Below are positions 32,244 through 42,016 of a stretch of 64,000 bases of DNA, in pieces. Below the pieces are notes generated by a model. The model made no database searches. It saw only the letters and a list, made by a program, of their open reading frames with translations, and had not been told where the DNA came from. Numbering within the stretch: position 1 is the first letter of the stretch; every line of letters begins with the position of its first letter. Made by a program: the position numbers and the translations under genes. The DNA comes from Lentisphaerae bacterium RIFOXYA12_64_32 (GTDB lineage Bacteria > Verrucomicrobiota > Lentisphaeria > Oligosphaerales > YB12-FULL-65-16), in the NCBI GenBank assembly GCA_001803235.1, contig MHBL01000402.1, positions 16,599 through 80,598 on the forward strand, given 5' to 3'.

Positions 32244-33020
32244 CTACCGGAGGTTGGCGACCATTCGCAGCATTTCGTCCGCCGTCTTGATACCCTTCGA
32301 GTTCATCTCGTAGGCACGCTGCGAGGCGATCATGTCGACCATTTCAGAGACGATCTCCACATTGGAGCTCTCCTGGAAATACTGGGCGACCGTGCCGAAC
32401 CCGGAGGTGCCCGGATTGCCGCGCTGTGCCGTGCCGCTTGCCTCGGTCGCCGCGTACAGGTTGTGGCCGAGGCTGCTCAGACCCTCGGGGCTGGGAAACC
32501 GCACCAGTTGCACCTGCCCCTTGGAAGACGTCTTGCCGTCCACCGTTGTGGACACCGTGCCGTCGCGGCTGATGTCGATGGCCGTGGCCGTGGTTTCGAT
32601 GGCGGGAAACCCGACCACCGGGTAGCCTTCCACGGTGACGACCTGCCCGGCGGCGTTCAGGTGAAACGAGCCGGCGCGTGTCACGGCGGTCGAGCCATCC
32701 GGCATTGTCACCTCAAAAAAGCCGTCGCCCTCCAGTGCCAGATCGAGGGCCGAGCTGGTGTTCTTCAGGCCGCCCTGGCTGAAATTCTTCGAGATGCCGC
32801 CCGTTCGCGACCCCGTCCCGAGCTGCGCCCCTACCGGCGCGACGGAATCGGCGGTCGCAGCGCCGGGACTGCCCATGTTCTGGTACAGCATGTCCTGGAA
32901 CTGCGCGGCACTGCGCTTGTACGCCGTGGTGTTGACGTTCGCCATGTTGTTGGCGATCGTGTCGGTCATGAGTTGCTGGCATTCCATGCCGGTCGCGGAA
33001 ATCCACAGGGTTCGATTCAT
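32244..33020 (-). CDS. flgG: Flagellar distal rod protein FlgG
   Basis: The 258-aa protein shows the conserved rod/hook N-terminus (TDTIANNMANVNTTAYKRS), the FlgG-specific DLALEGDGFFEV, and the C-terminal helix (SSNVEIVSEMVDMIASQRAY, then EMNSKGIKTADEMLRM). It builds the outer part of the rod. It follows flgF by 19 bases. Confidence 0.94.
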   Translation of the reverse strand: MNRTLWISATGMECQQLMTDTIANNMANVNTTAYKRSAAQFQDMLYQNMGSPGAATADSVAPVGAQLGTGSRTGGISKNFSQGGLKNTSSALDLALEGDGFFEVTMPDGSTAVTRAGSFHLNAAGQVVTVEGYPVVGFPAIETTATAIDISRDGTVSTTVDGKTSSKGQVQLVRFPSPEGLSSLGHNLYAATEASGTAQRGNPGTSGFGTVAQYFQESSNVEIVSEMVDMIASQRAYEMNSKGIKTADEMLRMVANLR

Positions 33021-33039
33021 GGTGTAGGTCCTCCCAACA

Positions 33040-33786
33040 TCACTGCGCCAATTTCTGCTGTTCGTCGCGGGACATCTCCATCTGCATGCGCACCAGTTGC
33101 TGTCCGATCTCGAATTCGCGTAGACTCTGGACCATCTTCGCCATCTCCTGGATGGGCGAAGCGTTGGCCGCTTCGCGGTACCCGTTGAGCAGACGGGAGT
33201 CCTTCAACATGGACGGGTCGCGCGACTCGGTCAGGCCGAAATAGTTCGCTGACTTGCGCTGTAGGTCGGGGCGTTTGGCAATGTCGTAAATCCCGACTTG
33301 GCCGATGGTCTTCGTGACGCCGTCGGTGATGACAGAAACGTTCCCGTTCTCGGAGACGCGCAGGTTCTCCACCGAGTCTCTGGAGTCCAACGTCACGGGG
33401 CCGCTCTTCCCGTCGAGGGTGTAGCCCTCCTGCGTGATGAGCGAGCCCCGGGCCGAGAGATGAAACTGTCCGTTGCGTGTGAAGTATTTCTGGCCGCCCG
33501 GGGTGGTGACCCGGAAAAAGCCGTCTCCATGGATGGCGAGATCCAGTGCTCGCCCCGTCTGGATGAGGGTGCCTTGGCTGAAGTCGGTATCCAGTCTATC
33601 GACCGTCACGTCCTGGCCGCCCTGGGCCTCGCCCAGCTTGGTCTCCAGTTCGGCCTGAAAGGTCCCGCTCAGGTGTTGGGCCTTGTACCCAGACAACGCG
33701 CTGCCTACAAGGTTCCGCGCGATGGCCTCCTGGCGCTTCAACTCGCCGTTGAGGCCCCCCACCATTTTGTAGAGTCCGCTGGACAT
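33040..33786 (-). CDS. flgF: Flagellar rod protein FlgF
   Basis: The 248-aa protein contains DLAIHGDGFFRVTTPGGQ and the C-terminal segment SPIQEMAKMVQSLREFEIGQ of proximal rod proteins. The N-terminal motif normally reading NNLANVNT-GFK is degenerate here (IARNLVGSALSGYKAQ), which is unusual for the family. It is the first gene of the flgF-G-A-H-I-J-N-K-L run. A sigma-54-type promoter is at 33838-33854. Confidence 0.85.
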   Translation of the reverse strand: MSSGLYKMVGGLNGELKRQEAIARNLVGSALSGYKAQHLSGTFQAELETKLGEAQGGQDVTVDRLDTDFSQGTLIQTGRALDLAIHGDGFFRVTTPGGQKYFTRNGQFHLSARGSLITQEGYTLDGKSGPVTLDSRDSVENLRVSENGNVSVITDGVTKTIGQVGIYDIAKRPDLQRKSANYFGLTESRDPSMLKDSRLLNGYREAANASPIQEMAKMVQSLREFEIGQQLVRMQMEMSRDEQQKLAQ

Positions 33787-33837
33787 CGTGTCGCCTCGTC
33801 GCTGAGTGTACCTGAGACGGAAATCTGTTCCAGGTGG

Positions 33838-33854
33838 ACGCACGAAGTGTGCCC
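33838..33854 (-). promoter_or_regulatory. Sigma-54 promoter of the flgF operon
   Basis: On the minus strand GGGCACACTTCGTGCGT carries GG-N10-GC and the shared TGCGT end. The predicted start near 33828 leaves a 42-base leader before ATG 33786. The preceding operon is closed by a hairpin at 34071-34099, so flgF needs its own promoter. Confidence 0.55.
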
Positions 33855-34070
33855 GCGTCCGATCAAGGCACGGGCACTCAAGTCCGGCCCGGTTGCCGGG
33901 GTGATCGCAGGGAAAGAGCCAGAGGCAAAACGGCAGACCGTGTCAAGCACTGGGATGGGGATGCCGGCGTGCAAGGCACGTCAGGGGTGGGAAAAAAATG
34001 CCGTCCATCCGGCAGTTTTGCCGGCAATGGCAGGCCGGAAGACCTGTGATGCGCCGCCGCGGTGAAGCGA

Positions 34071-34099
34071 AAACGCCTGACGCGGGTGTCTCCGTCAGG
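34071..34099 (-). terminator. Rho-independent terminator after the flgM-like gene
   Basis: On the minus strand CCTGACG (34099-34093) pairs with CGTCAGG (34082-34076), followed by CGTTTTCG. The stem overlaps the stop codon of the FlgM-like gene. It separates the long LysM-to-FlgM operon from the flgF operon. Confidence 0.5.
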
Positions 34100-34382
34100 T
34101 CAGCAGGTCGCGGGCGATGCGCCCGATCTGCGCGTCGGAAAGGGGGCGCCAGTCAGTGAGCCGTTGGCGAGCCGCGGTCACGGCGTGTTCGCGGACGGCG
34201 TCGGTCTCTTCATACATGGCCAGGACCCGTGCGGCCTCGCGGCCGAGTGTCGACACCTTCACGGGTGCGGTCCCCGCTCCGGTCCCGGGGGCTAGTCCCT
34301 GCGGGCGTGCCGCGAAAAACCGCGTCGGTGACGCGGCCTGGCCAACGCCGGAAGCATGTCTGACAGGTGATGTGCTCTCCAT
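34095..34382 (-). CDS. FlgM-like small protein
   Basis: The 95-aa protein has a disordered Ala/Gly/Pro N-terminal half and a helical C-terminal half (VSTLGREAARVLAMYEET, DAVREHAVTAARQRL, LSDAQIGRIARDLL). That order resembles anti-sigma-28 FlgM (a disordered arm, then helices ending in an IA-LL motif). No sigma-28 gene is in the window. It is the last gene of the LysM operon, 28 bases after the lipoprotein gene. The FlgM call rests on architecture rather than clear sequence identity. Confidence 0.45.
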   Translation of the reverse strand: MESTSPVRHASGVGQAASPTRFFAARPQGLAPGTGAGTAPVKVSTLGREAARVLAMYEETDAVREHAVTAARQRLTDWRPLSDAQIGRIARDLLT

Positions 34383-34410
34383 AACCTACAGGAATCGGCT
34401 GCCGCGGCGA

Positions 34411-35148
34411 CTATTTTAGTTGCGGTACCGTTTTGGCACCCGCTTCCTCGCTGGCGCCGTGACTGTACGGAGGAGTTGCCATCGCGGCCACGGTGGACGG
34501 GACGATCAGCGCCTGCGCGGCGCGCTGCGCGGTGAAGCGGTGGAAAAGACGCGGGCTGAGGAGTGCCGTCTCCAGGTACGAACGGCTCGGCTCGGGGGAG
34601 TGTATGAGGCTGACCGCCGAGGCATCCTGGTCCACGAACCGCTTGAAGTCGTCGCGGGTCCGTGGATCGGCCAGGTCCACCCGTAGATGGACGCGGTTGA
34701 GGAGCTGACCGCTGTCCGCATCGACCCAGACGATCTTGAGCGCCAGCAGTTGCGGGGGATAGGGCCGGAATTCGAGGACCTGCGTCGCAACCACCGAACC
34801 GCACTGCGCCAACCTTCCCAGGGCCGCGGTCTCCTCAAGGGCGAAAAGGCCACTGCGGATCAGGTTCTCAGGGGTGACGGTTCCCGACAGGGAACTGACC
34901 TGTTCGGCTCGCACGGCCTGGGCGGCGGAGCGGTTCGAGAACTCCTGGTACAGGTACTCGCCGAACTGCCGGCAGCACTCTGCCGTATTGTCGGTCCGAT
35001 CCGCGAGCGGCAACAGGACCAGCACCGGAGTATGTCCCAGCACGGGCGAAGCCTCTTGCCGGGACCCGGCGGTGCGGCAGCCGGCCGACACACCGATCAG
35101 CGCCGTCGCTGCCAGCAACAGGATCCAACTGGGCACCCACGTTCTCAT
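34411..35148 (-). CDS. Lipoprotein, FlgO/CsgG-like
   Basis: The 245-aa product of ATG 35148 has a signal with lipobox VSAGC (Cys24). The mature part holds TPVLVLLPLADRTDNTAECC, YLYQEFSNRSAAQAV, then GSVVATQVLEFRPYPPQLLA and IVWVDADSGQLL. This arrangement recalls outer-membrane lipoproteins of the CsgG/FlgO fold, some of which stabilise flagellar outer-membrane rings. The gene is inside the flagellar operon. The family assignment is tentative. Confidence 0.55.
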   Translation of the reverse strand: MRTWVPSWILLLAATALIGVSAGCRTAGSRQEASPVLGHTPVLVLLPLADRTDNTAECCRQFGEYLYQEFSNRSAAQAVRAEQVSSLSGTVTPENLIRSGLFALEETAALGRLAQCGSVVATQVLEFRPYPPQLLALKIVWVDADSGQLLNRVHLRVDLADPRTRDDFKRFVDQDASAVSLIHSPEPSRSYLETALLSPRLFHRFTAQRAAQALIVPSTVAAMATPPYSHGASEEAGAKTVPQLK

Positions 35149-35206
35149 GCCGATGTCGCTCCTTCGTCGTCTTTGGCCGGTACAAATGCTGCTGCCGTCT
35201 TTGCCG

Positions 35207-35512
35207 CTAAGCAGGTTCTTCCGTCTCGCACACCAGTTCCGCCTCGCGTCCGCAGGGGCACTTGACGATGATCCGCCGGACAATCTCGTCCGCGGTTTTT
35301 TCCACGATGATGGTTGGAGGGGGGCCGGCGTCCGCACCGGTGCTGTCACCGCCTATGATCCGGACGGTGCGGGGGCGTTTGTCGGTGGTGGACTTCCGGA
35401 TGATGCGACCTGCCCGGGGCGTCGGCGCGGACGGACCTGCGGTGGCGCAGAGCCGCCGGCTGACGACCTTCTGCCCCGCCTGTTTTTCGACCGCGGCCTT
35501 GTCGTCTTTCAT
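35207..35512 (-). CDS. 101-aa protein with C-terminal CxC motif
   Basis: The start at 35512 overlaps the previous stop (ATGA), so it is co-translated with the FliT-like gene. The N-terminal two thirds is basic and probably disordered. The end holds IIVEKTADEIVRRIIVKCPC, then GREAELVCE, a short CxC...C metal-binding-like element. No known family. Position suggests a flagellar accessory role. Confidence 0.5.
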   Translation of the reverse strand: MKDDKAAVEKQAGQKVVSRRLCATAGPSAPTPRAGRIIRKSTTDKRPRTVRIIGGDSTGADAGPPPTIIVEKTADEIVRRIIVKCPCGREAELVCETEEPA

Positions 35513-35889
35513 TCGAGACCCTTTCCCGTTCGGATGCGGACGTCGCGTCCGCACAGGCTGGCGTGGTTCGGGTGATAGGCTCGCGACACGCGCCGACCCA
35601 CCGCGCGCTGTTCGATCTTGGCCTGCAAGTCGTCCCGCCAAACCGACACGTCGCGCTGCAGTTGCTCCAGGCGCTGGTTGCCGCCCTGGAGCCGTTCCCG
35701 CAGCGTCGCGGGAAGTGACGCAGCCTCGGGCTGCCCCAGGAGCTGGTGCACGTCACGAAACGCCAGACGGACGCGTCGCATCTGCCGGCAGAGAGCCGCG
35801 TAGTCGGCGTCGTGGACGGCCGCCTGGACGGCCGCCATCGCCTCGTCCCAGTGCCGAACAGCATCCTCGACGGTTTCGGGGTTACTCAT
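35509..35889 (-). CDS. FliT-like helical protein
   Basis: The 126-aa all-helical protein (VEDAVRHWDEAMAAVQAAV, RRVRLAFRDVHQLLGQ, RLEQLQRDVSVWRDDL) lies 8 bases after fliS, the usual place of the FliD chaperone FliT. Sequence similarity to FliT is weak, so the name rests on context and fold. A FlgN-type function is also possible. Confidence 0.45.
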   Translation of the reverse strand: MSNPETVEDAVRHWDEAMAAVQAAVHDADYAALCRQMRRVRLAFRDVHQLLGQPEAASLPATLRERLQGGNQRLEQLQRDVSVWRDDLQAKIEQRAVGRRVSRAYHPNHASLCGRDVRIRTGKGLE

Positions 35890-35897
35890 GGGCGTCC

Positions 35898-36296
35898 TCA
35901 GCAAATGCCTTGTCGGCGCGCTTCCTGAGCGGCGGTGGCCCAGGTGTCCCGCAACCCGGAGACCAGTTCCTCGACTTCCTGGATCAGGGCCGGATCCTTG
36001 CGGGCGTTGGCCGTCGAAAGGTGTCGGACCCAGAAATCGTACAACTGGTCCAGGGTCGAGGCGATCTCGCCGCCATTTTTTTTGTCCAGGGAGAGCTGCA
36101 GCTGGGAAATGATCAGCTTGGCCTGCTGCACGTTGTTGTTGATCGTTTCGAACCTGGACGGAGTTTCGCCCTGGAAGGCTTCCAGAGCGATATGCAGGTG
36201 CCGCAGGATTCCGTCGTACATCATCACCACGCGCTGCGCCGGGCTGGCGGTTCCTGCCTGGACTCGTCGATAGCTGGTGGCAACCTGTGTCGTCAT
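35898..36296 (-). CDS. fliS: Flagellin export chaperone FliS
   Basis: The 132-aa protein has the FliS hallmarks: SYRRVQAGTASPAQRVVMMY, DGILRHLHIALEAF, NNVQQAKLIISQLQ, LDKKNGGEIASTLDQLYDF. FliS binds the C-terminal helix of flagellin in the cytoplasm before export. The flagellin gene is outside the window. It follows maf by 118 bases. Confidence 0.92.
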   Translation of the reverse strand: MTTQVATSYRRVQAGTASPAQRVVMMYDGILRHLHIALEAFQGETPSRFETINNNVQQAKLIISQLQLSLDKKNGGEIASTLDQLYDFWVRHLSTANARKDPALIQEVEELVSGLRDTWATAAQEARRQGIC

Positions 36297-36414
36297 GGCA
36301 TGTCTCCGGATCGTCGTCGGTTGTATGTTTGCCGTCGGGCCTGGCGCGGCGTTCCGTCTGTTCGTCGTCGTCGGCCCCGTTGTTGTCAGCCTGGCCCACG
36401 TGTCGCTGCCCGAC

Positions 36415-38379
36415 TCAAGGGGCACGCGAGCCAGCGGCCAGGGCGGTCTCCAATTCCAGTTCGGGAAGGGGCATCTCCGCCAACGTTTCGTCGTCAACGG
36501 GTTCCGTCGCGGCAGCGTTGCCGTAGTTCTTCATCGTGTTTCGGACCCAAGCCGCCTCGTCGGCGATGTCGCGGTACAGAGAGCCGCAGTATAGAAGGGC
36601 CTGGGAAAAAGCATTTTCGTCGGTCGCATCACCTTTATAGAAGGAAAAAGTCCGCAGCGTGGCGCCTTTGAGTCCCTCGGCCACCAGTTTCCCGGCGGGG
36701 GTTTCCTCCCGCAACTTGTCCTCGAGTGCATGGAGCTGGTCCAGGAGGTCCTCTCTGTCGCGGGGCAGCAGATCGTCGCGCATCAGGTCCCGACAGACCT
36801 CGGCTGCCTTCTCGGCGTTTCGGTGCATTTCATCGAGCGGCACGAGCATATCCTTGGCGGCCTGCAGCACGGCCTTCGAATCGCCGCGCGGCTTGCCGCC
36901 TCCAGACTCCAGACGCTGCCACAAGTCGGGGATGACGGGTAACCCGTTCAGAGCTACATCCCGGGGGTGCATGACCTCCAGACTGGCGATGCGCGCCCCG
37001 TCCGGATTGACGTTCACGACCCGCAGGTCTTTCACCAGTCCGCCGGCAAACGCACCGATGCGTTCGACGTACTGCACGAACTGTGGCGTGGTGTAGACGC
37101 TCGGACGCCAGTTCCCCGGCACCGAGACCAAGTCCTTCAGGTTGGAGCGGCATCCGTGGTAAATGCTGTTGGCGGCATGCGATGTGCCGTCGTCGCTGTA
37201 GGCCAGGTCGAGGCCGAACACGTGGCACTGCGAGCACCCGAGGTGCCGCGGCACAGCCATGGCCGTCAGGGCCACGGTTCCACCCACCGGCAGGCGGTCC
37301 GCGCCGGCGCCCATGCTGGCCAGCCATTGCTCGATCCCGGGAAACACGGCGTCGAAGGAGAAGAAGCGACCCTCGAATACCGCCAGAATGCGGGGGTCGG
37401 TCTGGGCCACGGCAATCAGCCCGGTCCGCAGCGGCGGCAAGTCGCGGAATTGGGGCCACACATCCGGGCAGCCGTCGACGGATACGACCAGGTGCGGCAT
37501 CACTCCGGCCGCCAAGAGCGGCTTCAGTGCGGTCCCCACGGCCACGAGCACCATCCGGTCCTGCAGTTGGCGCAGCAGCGGCAGCGACTGTTCCAGTGAC
37601 GGGCCGGCCGCAATAACGGCAGCCGGTATCCCCTCGAAGGCCTTTTTCAGGTCGTTGATCGCGCGATTGCGGATCAGGACGGGCAGGTTGACAATGGCAT
37701 TGCGACACCAACTCTGGCTCAGGCCGTAGAGCGTGTTCCTCTCGGTGTTCTCCATCCGGGTTTTCAGCATAATCTTGTTGGCTAACTCGCGGTACGCCTC
37801 GGGGAAGGTGCGGAGGGCCCCCGGGTGTCCGAACAGCGACAGGTTCAGGCGGCGCAGAAATCGCTCGGACGCCACCTGAAACTCATCGACAAAATGATCC
37901 AGCTCGCGATGGACGAGGAAGTAGAGGTTTACATTCGGCCGGCCGCCGCACAGTTCGTCCAGAGACACGTGCTGCAGGACGGCACGCACGGCGTCCGGGT
38001 CCCGGTCCACGACCAGCAACGTCCCGCCATCCCCGAGGCTGTCCAGCAGCAGGGGCAGTTGCTGCCCGGATCCGAGGCCGAAGGCCACGACAAAGGCGTC
38101 CTTGGCCGGTTTGCAGTTGGCGCGCCACGTTTCGACGAGTCGTCGGGCTTCGCCCTGGGCATCGCGCGCACTGAACAGCGACTGTTCGTGTCCGTCCGGT
38201 CGCAGAACCTGCACCGCGGGCGCGCCGGTGTCCGTCAGGCGGCAGCGGAGGTGCGGGGCCGGTCCGGGCGTCTTTGACAGTTCGCTCCACGTGGGCGGAA
38301 ATGTGTGCTGTCGCAGGAAATCCAGGTTTCGTGCGTAGGTGGTCGAGTCGGCTGTTCTGGTTTGCAGGGCATCCGCCAT
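36415..38379 (-). CDS. Motility accessory factor Maf (MAF_flag10/DUF115)
   Basis: The 654-aa protein contains the DUF115 core: AAVIAAGPSLEQSLPLLRQL, LVAVGTALKPLLAAGVMPHL, VVSVDGCPDVW, then HVFGLDLAYSDDGTSHA. An N-terminal Rossmann-like part (VAFGLGSGQQLPLLLDSL, LLVVDRDPDA) precedes it. Maf proteins transfer nonulosonic acids onto flagellin. Location directly before fliS fits a flagellin-modification role. Start at 38379 is taken because homology and operon spacing (14 bases) begin there. Confidence 0.9.
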   Translation of the reverse strand: MADALQTRTADSTTYARNLDFLRQHTFPPTWSELSKTPGPAPHLRCRLTDTGAPAVQVLRPDGHEQSLFSARDAQGEARRLVETWRANCKPAKDAFVVAFGLGSGQQLPLLLDSLGDGGTLLVVDRDPDAVRAVLQHVSLDELCGGRPNVNLYFLVHRELDHFVDEFQVASERFLRRLNLSLFGHPGALRTFPEAYRELANKIMLKTRMENTERNTLYGLSQSWCRNAIVNLPVLIRNRAINDLKKAFEGIPAAVIAAGPSLEQSLPLLRQLQDRMVLVAVGTALKPLLAAGVMPHLVVSVDGCPDVWPQFRDLPPLRTGLIAVAQTDPRILAVFEGRFFSFDAVFPGIEQWLASMGAGADRLPVGGTVALTAMAVPRHLGCSQCHVFGLDLAYSDDGTSHAANSIYHGCRSNLKDLVSVPGNWRPSVYTTPQFVQYVERIGAFAGGLVKDLRVVNVNPDGARIASLEVMHPRDVALNGLPVIPDLWQRLESGGGKPRGDSKAVLQAAKDMLVPLDEMHRNAEKAAEVCRDLMRDDLLPRDREDLLDQLHALEDKLREETPAGKLVAEGLKGATLRTFSFYKGDATDENAFSQALLYCGSLYRDIADEAAWVRNTMKNYGNAAATEPVDDETLAEMPLPELELETALAAGSRAP

Positions 38380-38393
38380 CGGGAGTGTTCCTT

Positions 38394-38837
38394 CTACGCG
38401 GCCGGGCAGGTGGCCAGTTTCTCGGCGGTTTGTCCTTCGGCAGACAGCGAACTGCGGACGTCCGTAAACAGTCGCGCATAGGCGTGCAGGGCGGGGCAGA
38501 GGTCCAGGCGCAGCGCCTCGCCCAAGGCCAGCAGATCGCCCTTCTGCAGTGCCGCGGTAAGCGCCGAGAGCGCGGTGTTGAAGCGTTCCCGCAGCCGTTC
38601 GAAGTCCCCGGCCCATGGAGCGTCGGGAAGCATCATGACGCAGGTTTGGTTGAGCGTGTTGCAGAACCGGCTGAACTCGGCAACCCGCGGCAGGAGGTTG
38701 CGGAACTCCTCCAGCCCGGGGGCGTCTTCTCCATGTTCGAACCGGGCGCTGCACACCAGGAAGGCGCGATGGAATTCCTCGACGCCCAGGCCGGCATCTT
38801 CCAGAGTCGTCAGCATGAGTTGTCGAAGCGGATCCAT
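38394..38837 (-). CDS. 147-aa helical protein of the flagellar operon
   Basis: Starts MDPLRQLMLTTLEDAGLGVE. All predicted structure is helical (FERLRERFNTALSALTAALQ, GDLLALGEALRLDLCPALHA). No family is recognised. It is tightly packed between the sigma-54 activator gene (25 bases) and maf (14 bases). A chaperone or regulator role is possible but not shown by the sequence. Confidence 0.5.
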   Translation of the reverse strand: MDPLRQLMLTTLEDAGLGVEEFHRAFLVCSARFEHGEDAPGLEEFRNLLPRVAEFSRFCNTLNQTCVMMLPDAPWAGDFERLRERFNTALSALTAALQKGDLLALGEALRLDLCPALHAYARLFTDVRSSLSAEGQTAEKLATCPAA

Positions 38838-38862
38838 GGTTGCTCCTTCCGGTGCCGGCGGT

Positions 38863-40246
<1,384 letters not shown>

Positions 40247-40254
<8 letters not shown>

Positions 40255-41449
40255 GTCGCTGCTCCCGGGGAAGTTCGATCGTGAACCGCGCTCCCCGCCC
40301 TTCCTCGCTCTGCGCCGTCACCCGTCCACCGTGCGTCTGCACCAGCTTCTGGGAGATCGCCAGCCCCAGGCCGATTCCGCCATCCTTGGTGGTGAAGAAC
40401 GGCTCGAAGATGCGGCTTTGCTGGTCCGCCGGGATGCCGGTCCCGTTGTCTGCGATTTCCACCCACACCGTGTCGGTCGCGCCGCGGACGCTCACCGCAA
40501 CCACGCCGTTGTTGCGCACCGGACAGGCCTCGATGGCATTGACCACCAGGTTGGCCAGGACTTGCCGGATCTGAATCGGGTCGACGTCCGCTTCCACCGG
40601 TTGCGGCGGGCACTCCAGCCGCAGGGCAATCCCCATGTCGTCTGCCTTGGGTTCCAGCATCTCCACGACATCCCGCGCCAGGCTGCTCAGGTCGAGCCGC
40701 CGGTAGACGCAGCGTGTTTCGCGGGCATAGTCGAGCAGGTTGCAGACCACACCGTTGACCTGCTGGGCCGCACGGATGACCTTGTCGCTCAGCCGCTGAC
40801 TCTGCGGGTTGCTGACCCGCAAATCCGCGTGCAGCAACCGGGCGAACCCTTCCAGTGCGGCCAGAGGGTTGCGGATTTCGTGCGCCACGCTGGCCGCCAC
40901 TTTGCCCAAGGCGGCGAGGCGATCGGTGGTCGCCGCGCGCTGCTGGAGCCGGCGGTACTCGGTGACGTCGCGGATCACGATGACCCGGGCCCCGCGCAGA
41001 GTGCCACCCGGCGCGGTCGGCACCACGGTCACCGTGACCTGGCGTTCGCCTTCGGGCCGCTGCAGATTCAAGTCCACGTCGCGCCGGGGGGCCACGTTCC
41101 GACACAGTCTGTCGATATCGGGAACCTGTTGCTCCAGCGAACTGCCCGGTGTCGCGGCCCCGAGCAGTGCCGCGGCGGCGGGGTTGGCCAACTCCACCGT
41201 CCCGGTCTCATCGACGACCAGCACTGAATCGGTGATCGACTCCAAGACGCCGGACAACCGCTCCTTCATCGTCCCGATCTGGGCGATCCGGACGGCCAGC
41301 TCGCGGTTCTTCTGTTCGAGCTGGAGTTCCGCGGAGTCGAGCCGGCGGCGCAATTCGACATGGGCGGCCTCAAGCCGCGTGCAGTGCTCCTGAAAGCGCG
41401 TGAACGCCTGCAGAAGCACGGGCGCCGTTTGGTGCATGATCTCCGGCAT
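40247..41449 (-). CDS. PAS histidine kinase (FlrB/FleS-like)
   Basis: The 400-aa cytoplasmic kinase has an N-terminal coiled coil (about 15-65), a PAS domain (about 65-165, SITDSVLVVDETGTVELANP), a HisKA domain with His190 (SVAHEIRNPLAALEGF), and HATPase motifs (ANLVVNAIEAC, DNGTGIP, GGIGLGLAI). No membrane segment, as in FlrB/FleS, which sense flagellar assembly status. Its gene overlaps the activator gene by 8 bases, so the two form a two-component pair. Confidence 0.9.
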
Positions 41450-41476
41450 ATCGGGTCCCTTATCCCAGATGGCCCA

Positions 41477-42016
41477 TCACAAGTAGCGGAACTTCAGCCG
41501 TTGGGCCGCGGATGCGAACTTCGCATTCGCAGGATCAGTGCCACGTGTCGGCATACCGCCGGCCGCGACAGTGTCGAATCGTGCCGGCCGTACATGGACG
41601 TTGTCGGCCTTCTTCTGTTCCATGCCGGCCCCCGGCGAGGCGCTGGCTGTGCCGTCCCGGCGCGCGAACCGGCTGCCGTCGGTGCTACCGGCCGGGTTTC
41701 CGCCGAGAGCGCGGCGCAGCAGCAATTCATTCTCGCCATCGATCACCAGCAACTGCTCGAGCAGCGCTCCGAGTTCGCGAAGCCGCTGTCGAGACTGCGG
41801 ACTGTCCGGCGCCGCGGTCCCGTCCTGGCCGGCCTGTGCATGCTCCTGCTTGCCGTGCGCGTCCAGCACGCCCAGGAGGCGCTTCTTCAATTGCAGAAAC
41901 GGCAGAATGCTGCGCGCATCGGTCGCTTCCCCCGACAGGACGGCACGCCGCTCGGCCTGGAACACGTTGAGTAGCGTCCGGCAACTCTGGATTTCGGCGT
42001 CAATTTCGGGCGACAT
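41477..42016 (-). CDS. FlgN-like or unknown helical protein
   Basis: ATG 42016 has GGAGGT at 5 bases. The 179-aa product has two long helices (EIQSCRTLLNVFQAERRAVL, then FLQLKKRLLGVLDAHGKQ, and LLEQLLVIDGENELLLRRAL), resembling FlgN-type chaperones. A disordered C-terminal third rich in Gly, Ala and Arg follows. A second FlgN-like gene besides the one at 28579 would be unusual. It overlaps the TPR gene by 17 bases. Confidence 0.45.
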   Translation of the reverse strand: MSPEIDAEIQSCRTLLNVFQAERRAVLSGEATDARSILPFLQLKKRLLGVLDAHGKQEHAQAGQDGTAAPDSPQSRQRLRELGALLEQLLVIDGENELLLRRALGGNPAGSTDGSRFARRDGTASASPGAGMEQKKADNVHVRPARFDTVAAGGMPTRGTDPANAKFASAAQRLKFRYL

